In this document: piece after piece, positions 11,101-24,300 of the stretch
How positions within the stretch are numbered: position 1 is the stretch's first letter
Layout: every line of letters begins with the position of its first letter
Assembly (NCBI GenBank): GCA_001584585.1
Contig: LSYV01000010.1
Span: forward strand, 1 to 64,000
Direction of reading: 5' to 3'
From: Gonium pectorale
Lineage: Eukaryota > Chlorophyta > Chlorophyceae > Chlamydomonadales > Volvocaceae
Length of the DNA: 64,000 nucleotides
Translations under genes and position numbers: made by a program
The notes under the pieces: generated by a model
Seen by the model: only the letters and a program-made list of their open reading frames with translations
The model's database searches: none
Told to the model about the DNA's origin: nothing

Positions 11101-14100
11101 CGTGGCTTTCATGGCCATGGTTCATGCCAATATGTCCGACGCGTGGAAGGTGCGTTGTGTTGGGTCAGAGACGCGCGCTCCACGAGCGTTAGCGCTGCCT
11201 TGCGGGAAAGGTGCTTGGAGCGTTGGGACGCAAGGATCTCCTGCGCACCTGCACCTGCACGCCATACCAGCTGTCTTTCTTTGGCCTCTCTCGGCTCTCC
11301 TATCAGCTTCACGTGTGCCGTCCAGGTGCCTGTGCCTGTGGTCTTGCCGAGGGCTTCACGCCCTGCCGCTGTGCTCATTTGCTGCGGTTGTCGTGCCCAA
11401 TACTTTCCACCCTGTCGTCCATCAGGCCGTCATGTCGATTAGCAACGCGGTGTTCACGGCCATCTTTGCGGTTGAGGCGGCCCTCAAGCTGACGGCGTTT
11501 GGGCCGCGAAGCTACCTGCGCGATGGCTGGCACCTGCTGGACGGTTTCGTGGTGCTCGTGTCGACGGCCTCGGTGGTGCTGGACTTCAGCGACACGCGCA
11601 ACATCAGCTTCATGCCCGTGCTGCGCGTGCTGCGGGTCGTGCGCGTGCTGAGGCTGATACGCAGCGTGAGTTACGCGAGTTCGCCAGTGGCCGCCGGCAG
11701 CGGGCGCCGCGGACGGCGCTGCGCGCGGTGTTACTCCATGGGGCAGGCAGCGTGCGTTGAGCAGCTGCTGCGTTGTGCACATTTTCACGGAACATTTGAA
11801 TGAACATGTGAAGGTCTGAAGGACCATGTGGGTTTTCCGCAGCTTGGGCGGGTCCGGCCTTTCATCCTGCTCCACAAGCGGACTACTCCGCGTGCTTAAC
11901 CTCTGTATGTTGCACTGCAGGCCGCCGGTCTCCAGAAGCTGATGCGCACCCTGATTGCCTCTCTGCCGGCGCTGGCCAATGTGGGGTCGGTGCTGCTGCT
12001 CTTTCTCTTCATCTACGCCGTCATTGGGATCAATCTCTTTGGCGGCATCAAGCGCGGGGAATACCTGTCCGATTACGCAAACTTCGACAGCTTTGGCAGC
12101 GCCATGCTGCTGCTGTTCAGGTGAGGAGGTTGGGCGCAGCCCCCGCAGCTCCTGCTCGCAGCCGCCCTTGCTCGCAGGCTGCGCCGCTCTGCTTGGTGAA
12201 CTGTGTGCCAGGCACCTGGGCACCTGAGGAATGTATGCATGTGTTATGTATGCGTAACGGTGTGCTCAAAACAGTTCTATGAACGACGAAACAAATTAGC
12301 CGGCAGCCCATAAGCCCGACCCATCTAAGTGACCCTCCAAGTACCTACGCTGGGGCGCTGGGCATGTGTGTACGACCATATAATGACCATGCCCGGCGAA
12401 CCTGGAAGACGCTTTCGGCAGCGCCATAAGCTGCTACGCGATTTGGTGTGTTGCTGTCTTCAAGGCTGCACGCAACGGCCTATTTTGTGCGCGGCTGCCC
12501 GAAAAGATCTCGGCATTCGAGGTACACACAGGAGCGTTTCCTAACAACAAGCGCGCGCTCAAACTTTGGCTCGGCGTCAGCAGAGTGCGGACACAGCAGC
12601 CCACAACTTGAAAAGAATGGGTAGCCGTCCCGCGGCTCCCCGTGTGAGGGCCTCGGCCCCGCACACAACACCGTCGCACGGCCATGCCCTTGCACCCGAA
12701 CTCCGTTCCACAGCCTATGGGCAGCGGCCCTGCCCGGTGCCCACCCACGGGATGGTGACGGGCGTGACCCTGGGACGCACCCCAGACACGGTTGTGTAGC
12801 GCGGCAAGCATTGGCCTTGCTTGATACTAGTAACCTCCCAAAACGCCCGGCCCTCCCCGCCCGCAGGATGGTGACGGGCGAGAGCTGGGACGGCATCATG
12901 ATGGACTGCATGATCACAAAGGACTGCGTGCTCCTCAAGGCCGACGCCACCTCGCCGTCTACCGGCGCCGCCCTCGCCGCCGGCTCCTACTTCGACCCGG
13001 GCGACCCGGCGCTGTGGGGTGTGCCGCAGGAGCTGCTCGACCCGCAGTGCGCCGTCAGCACCTGGGCCGCCGTCGTGTACTTTCCCTCCTTTGTGCTGCT
13101 GTGCACCCTCATCCTGCTCCAGCTGGTCATTGCGGTGCTCCTGGACAACCTGACCCGCGCCAGCGAGGCCGCCGAGCTGCCCGTCACCAACGCAGCGCTG
13201 GAGAGCTTCGTGGAGGCGTGGAGCGAAGTGGACGGCGCGGCGACGGGCTACATCCACGCGTCGAGGCTGGTGGGGGTGGTGGTGGGCACGCAGCCGCCGC
13301 TGGGCATGCGCGGGGTGCGCAACGCGCGCGGCGAGGCGCAGCGGCGGCTCTTCCAGCTCGACATTCCCCTGCACGCCGGGAACAGGGTGAGTTGTGAGCG
13401 TGGGCCCGCGACTGCTGGACGGGGTTGACCCCTGGCGGCGGGTCGGGGCATGATTGGCAAGAGGGGTGTTGCCCACTGAGCGGTCGCTGGCAACATGTTG
13501 AATATATACTAGTGCAGCTGCATTTCGGAAGGGGGATCCCGGCAGGCAAGTGATGGGAGCCGGCCGGCATGTGCGGACGGGAGCAAGGGGGTCTGGAGCA
13601 TCTTGTGTGCCTCGCCCCGCCATTCATTCCTCGTGAAGGTTGCCTTCTGGGCTGAGCGCTCTGTCAGTCCTCTCCGCTGCTGTTCCCTGCCCCCATTGCA
13701 CCATACCCCCACCGTCACTGCGCACTGTAACAGGTGTCCTTCATGGCGGTGCTCCATGCGCTGGCCGGCAGCGTCTGCGGCGCCCCCCTGCCCGACGTAG
13801 CCGAGGAGCATGTGTATCGACTGCTGCGGAGGCGGCTGCCAAGCGCGGCGCCGCAGGAGCACTACACGGCAGTCAATGTGCGCTTGTGAAAGCGAGAGGG
13901 CCGGGGCGCGCAGCCGTGAGGGGCAGTGGTGGAAGGGAGGGAGGTTGTGCGCGGCGCGCGGTGTGCGGAGACATCCATCCAGCGCTGCATGCGGTCACCG
14001 TGCAGTCAGTGACGGGGCGCCTGCACTGTCGGCATGCTTCGCACCCGTCGGCTGCGTTCTCCGTCAATACGTTCTTTTTGCGAGCTACCAAAGAAGGTTA

Positions 14101-15697
14101 CAATCACATCATCTGGGCTCTGCACCCAGCCCCTCCTCTGTGCTTGAGCTTGCTTTGCCAGTGCCAGTTGGTGCGCTTCCCAGCATGACCGCTCTGTTCC
14201 CGTCTCGGTGTCTCCAACCTTCAGCCCCAGCAAGTCGTCCGACCCGTGCCCCAGCAGCGCCCCCCGGCACAGTGACCTTGCCGCCGACGCGCTGCGTTGT
14301 GCTCCCCACCTGCCCCGCCCGCACCAGCTGTGGCGCCTCAGGCCTTCGCGCTGCGTCCTGCCCCGCCTTTCACCGCGCCCAGCCCCTCCCAACCTTAGCC
14401 CTATCCCCGCCCGCCCCGCGCCCCACGGCCTCGAACCCTTACCTCTCCGCAGTACCTCGCAGCCGACGCGCTGCGGAGCGCCATCCGCGGCGTGCTGCTC
14501 CGACATGCCATGTTCAGGAGGCAGCAGCAGCAGCAGCTGGGCGCGGGCGACGGCCCCGTGCCCGCGGGCGGCGGCAACAGCGCGCAGCCGCCGCCGCTGC
14601 CGCCAAACGCCTCGCGCTGGCACAGGCAGGCGCTGCGGCGAAGCATCGCGCACGTGGCCATCTGGGGGCCAGACGGCCCACGGACCAGTCAGGACGGGTG
14701 CTCAGATGGCAGCCCAACGGTGGAGCGAGTCGACAGCAGCTTCTTGGTCAACGGCCAACGCCTTGGTGACCTGCGCGCGCAGCTGGCCGTGCCCAGCTCC
14801 GGCGCCGGGAGCTCGCTGCTCGAGGGCAGCCAGGGCTGGACGGAGGTCGGGGGGGTCTGCGCGCCGTTGCCAGCGCTGCGGGATGGGCTGCGCCCGCTGG
14901 CGCTGGCGCACAGCGCCAGCACCTCTGCCGCCAGTAGCCGGCTGGCTCTGCGGTCAGGTTGTGAAGAGCCCAGCGCAGGCGTTGCTGGGGCGGCTGTGAC
15001 CGCAACTGACGTGACTGGGTCCGCGGGCGCTCCCGTCGCGCCGCGGCGTGCTCGGCGATGGTCGGTGCAGGTGGCGGCGGTACCCCCGCCGCTGCCGCCG
15101 AAACCACCGCATGCCGGCCGCCAGCCCCGGCTCCGGCTGCCCCTGGGAGTCGCCACGGAGAGGCTCCCGTCGCCGCTGGGGCGCGGGCTCAGGGCCGACT
15201 CGGAGTCGTACCTTGCCCCGCTGCCCCGAGTCCCGGGGGCTGGGGCAGACCTAGCGGCAGAGTGCAACCGGACCAATGCGCCGCTAGCGCGCGCTGGAAA
15301 CCGGCGGGGCACGAAAGGGGCAGTGGAGCCTGTGAGTAGCCATTCGCGCCTCCTGAGCTCCCATACGGCCGCTGGTACAGCATCGGCTGGGGAAATAGCA
15401 CCTGCAGAGGTGGAGGTGGAGGTGGAGGCGGAGCTGGAGGCTAGGGAGCAGGAGTATGCGAGTCATGGGCTGTTGGCCAGTGAAGAGTTGATGGAGGCAG
15501 GGAGCTCGGGGGGCCAGGCGGGATCAGGCGAAGAGGGAGAGGGAGACGCAAAGGGGGAGGGGAAGCGGCGGGTCATATTGGCAGCTGGCAAGGGGTCTGA
15601 AGCTGGCAGTGATCGGGAGCTCCTGGACGGCTTTGGCCGACGCAGCGAGGAGCCGGAAAGCCACACCGTAAAGAGGTACATGGCACGTGGGTCGTAG
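2160..15697 (+). CDS. Four-domain voltage-gated cation channel alpha subunit, channel 1 (5'-partial)
   Basis: Plasma- or flagellar-membrane pore subunit of the Cav/Nav superfamily; about 2,319 residues visible. Exons: 2160-2444, 2829-2962, 3516-3640, 3800-3871, 4130-4260, 4575-4849, 5152-5304, 5578-5852, 6042-6326, 7098-7454, 7682-7772, 8179-10115, 10276-10474, 10696-10731, 10895-11149, 11426-11665, 11921-12120, 12867-13386, 13734-13877, 14453-15697; phases agree throughout. Arg-rich S4 helices are at 2895-2962 (weak, domain I), 6145-6210, 9750-9815 and 11610-11665. Filter residues are Ser (TLSGW, 4751-4753), Glu (TGENW, 7447-7449), Ser (TISLW, 10349-10351) and Glu (TGESW, 12880-12882). A Cav-like post-S6 EF-hand/IQ region follows domain IV, then a long disordered tail. 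The II-III linker is long and charged. Intron 3 has a GC donor (3641). The first exon is missing; exons 3800-3871 and 4130-4260 rest on phase and on the paralogue. Confidence 0.92.
6304..6579 (+). repeat. Tandem echo of an exon 3' end (about 120-bp units)
   Basis: The end of the domain II S3-S5 exon (ctcttcggattcaag, 6312-6326) is repeated inside the following intron at 6431-6445 and, degenerated, at 6563-6578, with similar G-rich spacers between copies. Spacing is 119 and 132 bp. The real splice donor is taken as the first copy (GTGGGT at 6327), because its phase fits the next exon and the paralogue. Confidence 0.75.
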
Positions 15698-18329
15698 TAC
15701 GATTAGTGCAGATGGAATCACTGAAGAAACTGAAGGCAGCTCGGGCGCAAGAGGCAGGGGGGCGGATAGGCAGGGGGCAGCGCAGTCAGAAATAGGAACC
15801 GGTGGCGGGAGCACGCGGGTTTGAACGGCCAAGGTTGGGAGATGGGGGGGAGGGTGCGCCTGCGGTTGCAGCTCATGCATTGCTGCCACGTCTTTGCACT
15901 AATGGAGACATGTGCATCCATGCGTCTCTGTACTGCGGTATGCGTCTGTGCACCGAGTTTGCGCAGATATGGATTGGGCTTGAGGCGCCTGCTTGGCCGG
16001 AGCTGCGTATGGAACACACGTACGTTGCAGCTGCGCATGGACAAGACGCTTTGCAATGTCTAGGCACGGAGGAGGCGGATCGAGCAGGCATGCAGTAGCC
16101 CATCGCCGTGTGCCTCGTGCCAGTCGGGCTGAATGGGGCATGTCTGCAGCCTGCAGTATTGCATATGGCGCTGCGGCTTGGGAGGCATGTAGGAGGGCAG
16201 GATAAGTTGAGCGGCGACGCCTGACTGCTGGAGGAACTTCAGTGGGTTGGCGCACAGCATGGAGGTTGCGAGACTGGGCTTTACCGATGACGGCAAGCGA
16301 GGGATTAAGGGGTACGGTAGTGTAGTGGGAGGTTTGGAGGACGTGTTTGGTGATAACCGCTTAAGGATTCACGTTGCATTACACGGTTTGGGTGGTCCGA
16401 TGCAGTTTAAGCTGCTGACAGGATACTGCGGCGCGATAGAAGCGCTCGACAGAAGCGCTCTGTCCAGTGCTTGCATTGATGTGCAGGCGGGAGGTCCGGT
16501 AGGTAGGCAGGCGTCAGGCGATGCATCAACCGCAGGATCAACCGCAGGATGAAGCATGGCAGCGCGAACGTGCAGATGGCCCTAGGAGTAGAGGTAGAGC
16601 TAGCAGTGAGGACTGAGCTGACTGGTGGCCGCGTGGACTGATTCTTGACTCCTCTGGGCACGGCGGCGACACACGCCAGGCGTTGTAGTCGTAACATGTA
16701 CGCGTGTTGGGAACGGTTGGGATCGTCGGCGATACCTGCAGCTGTCTCACGCACTTGCAGCTGGCTGCGGCGATATGGTTCAGCGGTTGGACAAGCCCTC
16801 CACCGTGAGCCCACAAGCCAGTGCTACGCATGATGCACCGGTGATTGGCAGCGCCCGGGCCCTGCTAGACTGAGGGCCTAGCATTGAAGCATGAGACGGT
16901 GACGGGGCTGGCAAGGCGCGGACCGCTATAGCCAGCTGACTGCAAGTGACCGGCAGTCCGACGGTGGCGGCTCCGCACTCAACACTGATCACATTGCTGT
17001 AATATGCGGCAGATAGCCCGTAGCGCTCATGCCCACCTGGCACAAGCGCTGGCTAGAGCACAATGCTCCGGTCTACGGGTTGCTGGCCTTGCCACCTCCA
17101 TAAAGTGCTCGTGCCCGACCCTACCTGCCGAGGTAGTAAAAGAGCGGTGAAGGGACGTACGACCGGTACTTCACGCGCACGTCAACAGGCCATTCACCGC
17201 ACGAACTTGGGCAGTTGTGAGGCGCCTACTGGCTTGAGATCATAAGATGCTCACACATCGTCTAGTTACTAAACCATCCGACACCGGTGCTGTAAAGTGC
17301 ATAAGTCACGTACAGTCGCACGGCCGGAGGTCCCACTAGACAAGCCGCACGTGGAACGCTTCCATATACACGTCTCGGGGTCAACGGGTACGTGATATTC
17401 GCTGAACGCGGATGACATTCCTACCGTACACAGTGCAGTACACTGTGCCGAGTACAGCAATCGAGCACCCATGAATAAAGGTGTCCGAGTAAGTCCCATG
17501 CAGCTGTGCAAAAGTCATGATATGGGTTCATCCAATACATATTTCCACTCAAATCCTCACCTGCGGGTCTAACAATCTGTAGCTAAATGAGGTGCATTTC
17601 AAAAATGCAAATGTCACTCAAGTACCTGCAATTCCGCAAATTAACATATCATTCGATTACCGCGCCTGGTAAAGAGCGCACCTGGTAACGACCACACCAA
17701 CGCAGTGAAATCCCCTTTGTCGACCGTACCACATTCAGGTTGACTGCCATGTGCGTTTCGGCGCAAGCAAGAGCTGCACTGACAAGTGCGGCTAAGGAGA
17801 ACGAGCGGGAAATTCCTCCGAACGCGCCGAGCCCAACCGCCCCACCATACCCGCATCCAACCCACATGCACCACCCGCCGCAACGCTCAGAAACACCCGC
17901 TTCCTCTGTTCTCATCACACCACCGTGAGGCCAACCGATCACAACCGAATCGAACTATCCGACAACCAGGTGGGCACCTAACCGATGACGAAACCACATG
18001 GAGCCGCTTTTCCACTTTCTGCAAGCGCCCACTCGGCTTCAACACCCGTTTTGCCGACGGCGGGAGCTGAGTCTTTTGCTGCAGGTGTCGCCGCTCCACC
18101 CCAGTCACCTCACTCGGGAGCCGCCCCGCCGGGCGCCCCCGCTGGACCTCGAGCGGCAGGGCCTACACGGGCAGGCCAGCCCTCCAACGTCTGCATCACT
18201 TCTTCTGTGCAGCGCTGGGCCAGAGCGCCGTGAGGCCGCGCCACGGACCCCTCAGCTGCGAGCGCCATGCATTCACATCTTGAGCGGCCAATCACCGCCA
18301 ATGCTACCGCTTGACCGCTCCGCCTTGCC
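15698..18329. other. Intergenic region between convergent channel genes
   Basis: Holds the 3' flanks of both channel genes. I see no gene. Short open frames exist but none resembles a protein family. A TGTAA at 16998-17002 could be a poly(A) signal for channel 1, which would imply a 3' UTR of about 1.3 kb. Confidence 0.5.
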
Positions 18330-21300
18330 TCACGCACCGGCCTTCCCGCTGGGCATTCCCTCCCCGCTTTCCAACAGCGTGGGCGGTGTCTTCACGGGCG
18401 GCTCGGATGCAAGGGCCTGCACCATCTCCTTCAGGCGGTGCCGCACCATGAAGGCGCGGATGGCGGCCCGCACGTACTGCGAGGCGTGGTAGTGCGCGGC
18501 GGTGTACTTGGGGAAGGGGCCGTCCCCGCCCGGCAGGCGCCTGGCGAAGCGCTCCATGAGCCACTCCTCCTCAATGTCGGGCAGCTCCGCGCCCGCCATG
18601 CGCCCGGACAGCGCGTGCAGCGTCTCGATGAAGCTCACCTGCGGCCGACACGGGGCAAGAGCGGGCCCAGGGCATAAAACACGGTCCGAGCCTGCACGCT
18701 CCGGTGCCGCAACGCTACCTAAGGATGATCTCAGGAGATCCAAAGGTCCACTTCACGCGCGCACGTGCCCGCCCGTAAAAGCCTGGTAGGTCGGACCCAC
18801 CATGTTTTGGGGATGGAGCGGGATGTCGACCGACATGATGACCTCCTGCGTGGCCTGCCGGTTGACGCCGCGCGCCTGCCTGGTGCCCATCGGCGGGTCC
18901 AGCGCCTGAACGACCAGCGGCAGGCTGGACGCGGCGGCGAGACCTGTGGCGGCTGGGTCCACGCGACTCCACGCCTCCACAAACTGCGCCGTCATCGACT
19001 TGTTGACGGGCAACCCCTCGTCGGCCCCAGCCATGATCATGTTCTCCACAATCACGGCGACGATGAGATTGAGCATAATGAAGGCGCACAGGATGATGAA
19101 GACGGGGAAGTAGATGACGGCGGCCGCCGGGGTGAGGGCACACCGGTCGTTCAACAGGTCGGGCGGCACGCCGGAGAGCTGCGGGTCGCCCGGATCGAAG
19201 TAGGAGCCGGCGGCGAGAGCGGCGCCGGTGGCGGGCGAGGTGAAGTCCGACGTCAGCAGCACGCAGCCCTTCGTGATCATGCAGTCGTGCATGATGCCGT
19301 TCCAGCTCTCCCCGGTAATCATCCTGTTGAGGCCAAGAGGATGCGAGTTGGCGGGCAGGACAAAGCCAAAGCGGATTGGACACTGAAAGCAGCTTGGACA
19401 CTGAGCACTGCAGCCGGTGGGGGCTCCAAGTATCGGCGACCCCACCAGTGAGCTAGCACGCCAGCATGCCACCAGCCTTCAGCCCTGCGTCCTGCTCGTG
19501 CTGCACAGATCTGTACGGGGCAGTACGGGGCTGTACGCGCGCACACGCGCAAGCGCACCTGAATAGCAAGAGCATGGCGTTGGGGAAGTTGTTGAAGTTG
19601 GCGTGGCGGTTCAGGAAGTCCCCGAACTTGATCCCGCCAAACAGGTTCATGCCGATGACGGAGAAGCAGAAGAAGAATAGCAGCATCACGCCGCCCACGT
19701 TGCCCAGGGCCGGCAAGGAATACAGCAGCGTCACGAGCAGCCGCTGCAGGCCCTTGGCCTGGCGGTTGCATGGGCGCGTCGCAGGAGGGAAAGATGTGGG
19801 GCGTCGGCTGAGAGATCTCGATGGGGACGGCCGTGGTGGTGCACACACGCCAGCAGGAAGCGCACGAGCAAAGAGTGTGAGAGGCGTAGCAACCACATGC
19901 CCACGGCGCGTGCAGTGCCGCATGTTACGGCACGGAAGGTTTGATAAAAATGGGAACGTAACGGAGCAGCGGGGAGGGCCGCAAGGGATAGTTACACACC
20001 GATTGGCGAGAGCGGTCACGCAAAAGCTTCAACACATGTGACATGGCTACAGATATGGCTGCATGGCTTCATGGGCAACGCGGTGCCGAGTCGCTGCGGG
20101 CGACCTTCTGTGCGGGCGATACAGTGGAAGTCCAGTCCGCAGCTGCCGCCATCGCCGGTCGGCGGGCGGGCGGTTTGAACAACCGCTGCCGTCTCGCGAT
20201 CTGATACACTGACAGCCCCGCCGGACTGGCGTCACGTGCACAAGGGGCCGGTCCGGACCGCCGTGCGGCCGGCGCACACCACGCGCTGTCGGCGACGGGC
20301 GCATTCTGCGAACGACCGAGTGTCTCACCCTCCGGATGATGCGGATGACCCTCACAACTCGCAGGACGCGCAGCACGGGCATGAAGCTGAGGTTCTGCGT
20401 GTCGCTGAAGTCAAGCGCGATGGACGCCATCGAGATAAGCACCACAGAGAAGTCAAAGCAGTTCCACTTGTCGCGAAAGTAGTCCGTGGGCCCAAAGGCC
20501 GCCAGCTTGAGCGCCGCCTCGACCGCAAAGATGGCCGTAAAGATCACATTGCTTATCGACATGACGGCCTGTTGCGTGCGGGTGGGATAACGGGATGGCG
20601 GTATGGAGGCTTATTAGCTGCTGCTGAAGCGGGGTCAAAACATCCGGGGTAGATGCATTCTGCGCGTGTGGGTGAGAGCGCTAGGGCACAGCCGGATCCG
20701 GAGCCGGGATCCAGGGATTCAGGCAGGTCGGGGACGCCCAGGCGCGAGCAATAGGCGCTAGGCGGAACGCATTCCCTGCCCGGTGCTTACCTGCCACGAG
20801 TTCGACATGTCAGCGTGCACCATCGCCATGAACAGCACGTTGACCTGCGTAGGCATGCCCACGGCATGCCTCGTCACCAAGGGTGGGATGCGCGCTGCTT
20901 AGCGCGCACCGGCGGCAAGCTGTCACCAACGACACTTCACAAGAGCCGGGAGCGCGAAAAAGAGCCGCACCGTTATGGTCCCCATGATGAAGTTGTTGAA
21001 GGCGTTGCTGGTGGCCAAGGCGTACAGGCCCTCCCGCCAGGGCGGCCCGTCGGGCTGCGCGGGCCGTTGGTCCATCGAGGTGCGCAGGAGCAGCTTCTGC
21101 ACGTCGACCCAGGCGGTCTGCTGCGGCGTGATCAGCACGCTCCTGGCCGTCTGCGCCTCGTGCATCTCCATGAACTGTCGAAGGGGCAGAGGGGAAGACG
21201 CGGATGGGGCACAGCACGGGGGAGGATTGAGCTCTGGTGGCCCAAGGACCTATACAACATGACAAGGAGGGAAAGCCGAAGCGTGCCCTCGTGCGTCGCA

Positions 21301-24300
21301 TACGCATCCAGCGACACACGTTTAAGACAGCAGCGCCCCTGCGCTCATAAGCGCCACCCTTACCTTGTCCAGTGTCACACCCACGAACAGGTTGAGGATG
21401 AAGAAAGCGCACACGACGATGAAGAGGCCGAAGAACAGGAGCATCTGCGGTCGGCAAGACCACGGGCGTGCATACTCGTTGGAGGCGGATGGGCACACAG
21501 CCTAGGCACCCAGGGAAGGCGCGACGGCGTCAACACCAAAAACGCAGGCGCGGCAGCAGCAGAGAGGTACTGGCAGGTACTGGTCGGTACCGGCAGCCCA
21601 CCTGCGGCTGGTGGTTCCACAGCGGCTGCTGGTCAACGCCTGTAGCATCGACGGCCGAGAAGGCGATGTCGACCCACAGCTCCAGCGTGGACAGCTGGAA
21701 CAGTGTCAGCACGGCGCTGCCCACGTTGTCAAAGTTGGACCGCAGGTTGACCCACCTGCGCCGTCAAAAGACATGGGGCCGCGCAGGCAGTCCAGCAGGG
21801 GGTGCGCAGCAGCGAGTCGAGATTGCCGACGCAAGCGTTTGTGTGTGCATGTGCATGTGCGAGTGGATGAATGTGTGTCTGTGTCTTTCAGAACGGGGCA
21901 CGACGAGCAAGGGTGTTGCATGCTGTCTTGGCATTGCGCTGCATACGAGCGGCGCCGGGTGCGGGCATGAGCATCAATGCGGACTACAGCAGCGCGATCT
22001 TCCACGACCCGCAGCCTGCTGTAGCCTTGTCATCTCGCCAGGGATTGTGCTTTCGCGGGGCATTGCCCAACACCGAGCCGCCACAGCTTTCCAGAAAAGT
22101 GCGAGTATGTGTACGGAAACGCACTAGTACCTACGAGGTATTCAGGCCGTACGCGGGCAGCGTGATGTTCCTCTCCGCTGTGTATACCGAGGCGTTGATG
22201 GTGGCGGCCCCCGCCTCGCACCACTGCCGCGTCATGGTCTCCCCCGGGGGCAGCAGGTAGTAGGGGTCCAGCCGCTCGCCCGTGTCCGCGTCCACGCAAT
22301 TGTAGAGCTGCCCCTTGAACAGGTTGACCGCCAGGATGGCGAAGATCAGGTAGAACAGCAACGACACCAGCGCGACGTTGCCCATAGCGGGGATGACGGC
22401 GAAGAGCGCATTGACCACGACCTTCAGCTCCTCGTACCTGCGCCCAGCCCAGCGCAAGGCAGCAAGGATCAAGGCAAGGATCGACTCCTATTTCGCAGCT
22501 CCAAACCCCGGCCCCGCCATGGCCCCGACCCCGGCTCCCGCTTCGGGTCCCCGCCCCGACCCCCGCCCCGACCCCGGCTCCCCCTCCCGGGCCCCACCGG
22601 CTGGCCGTGCGCAGGGGCCGCAGCGCGCGCAGCGTCCTCAGCACGCGGAGCATCTGCAGGTTGTTGGCGTCCAGCCCGGAGGACTCGAGCGCAATCATGG
22701 TGAGGCCAATGAGCACCACCAGGAAGTCCAGCACGTTCCAGCCGTTGCGCACGTACGCGTGCTTGCCCGTGAAGGCGAAGCCGAAAGTGATGATCTTGAG
22801 GAGCGCCTCCAGCGTGAAGGCGCCCACGAACACGTAGTCGCAGTACCTGCGATGGACGGGCGTCGATGGCGGGGTTGCCCGGGTTGCGGCGGTTGCGGGT
22901 AATTCGAGGTCCGCGCCGGGAGCGAGTACTTGGGCTAGTCGCGCGGTCCTACAGGCCTTCGAATGCGGGTGCCCGCACGCTGCCCCGTCGTAAGCCCATA
23001 GGGGTATGCTCACAGTCTCTCCCGCAACCCCATGCGGCTCACGAGCAATAGGAGCCTTCGCGCACAGCAGCAGCAAACGAGTACTTGCAGGGGCTTTTCA
23101 ATCCATATGGAAGCATCGAGCCCGGGGCAAGCCTGGGGTGACGACGCGCGCGCCCGTACCTGATGGCCAGCTCCAGCCGGGAGCCGCGCTGCAGCGACGG
23201 CGTGTCGAGCGCGAGAGTCACGGAGGACGCCACAATGAGCACCAGGACAACGGTCTCAAAGCGCGTGTCGTGCACCAGGCGCGCCGCGCGCCAGCGCAGC
23301 CAGTGGTTGGAATCGAGCAGCAGCAGTGATCGCCCGCGGATGAACCGAGCAAGGTGCTCGTTGCGGCGGACCTCCGTTATCGCCCGCAGCGACGCTGCGA
23401 CGCCCTTCAGCGTGCCCTGGACGCCGCTCGCCCCCGGCCTCGACTCCACCGTCACCGCCGCACGGGCGCTGGCGCTGGCAGCGGGATCGCGCGCGAAGGC
23501 GACGCCGCGGCCGCTCGGGTCCCGTTGTGGCAGCTCCCGCCGGCCGCCATCAGCGCTCGCCTTGGTGGCAGCACTGACCCGGAGGAAGCCAGCGTACCTT
23601 CCCGCCCTCGCGCTGTGTGGCCGCGCGCTGACAGGCCGCGACGATGACTCCGGCGCCCCGTCCCGGTCCACGGGGACCACCTTCCGCTTCACGCCCTTCA
23701 ATGGACTGAAGCCCTGTGGTTGCGCAAAGCCTGTGCCCGAGCTCGCAGCCGCTTCGGACTGGCCGTCGGACCAGTCCACCGCGGCCTGGCCCCCCGAGGT
23801 GCTCACGCCGTGCCCATGGGGTGCGGACGCAGCGAGATCGGGGTGCATGTGACGCCGGGACACATACTGCAATGGGTGCTCGCCCGGGGCCAGCTCTGAG
23901 CCTGCATCGCCAGTCTCAGTGACGCCGAGCTCCAGGTTCCCGAGGCTGTAGGCGGAGTACTCGGAGCCAGCCCCGTAGTAGTCGTTCCCGTATTCGTCGT
24001 ACTCGTCTTCAGAGCTGGAGTCGCTCGAGCGCTTGGCCTTGGCGCCGAGTTGGTCCTCTTGCTGCTTGAGCGCCGGGTCTGAGCGCGCCGAGGTGTCCAA
24101 GCTGTCGGTGACAGAGCCTGGACAAGCATGGCGCCACAGCAGCAAACACACGGTAAGCCGAATACGCAACATGTGCATAGTGTATGTTGTGGGAACGTAA
24201 ACGAGGTCGACTCTGACTACGGGAGCACGGCGGGGTTGAGGCACATGAGGGGCATGTTAATGACACATGCTGTATGGGTTAAGCGCAGCTCGCACTGCGT

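Noticed and set aside
2160..15697. Channel 1 as a sodium channel (Nav)
   Set aside because: The Nav filter is D-E-K-A and the III-IV linker has an IFM-like latch. Neither is present, and the C-terminal block is closer to Cav.
16000..16100. Short cysteine-containing frames between the channel genes
   Set aside because: They overlap on both strands, are under 120 codons and show no similarity to known families.
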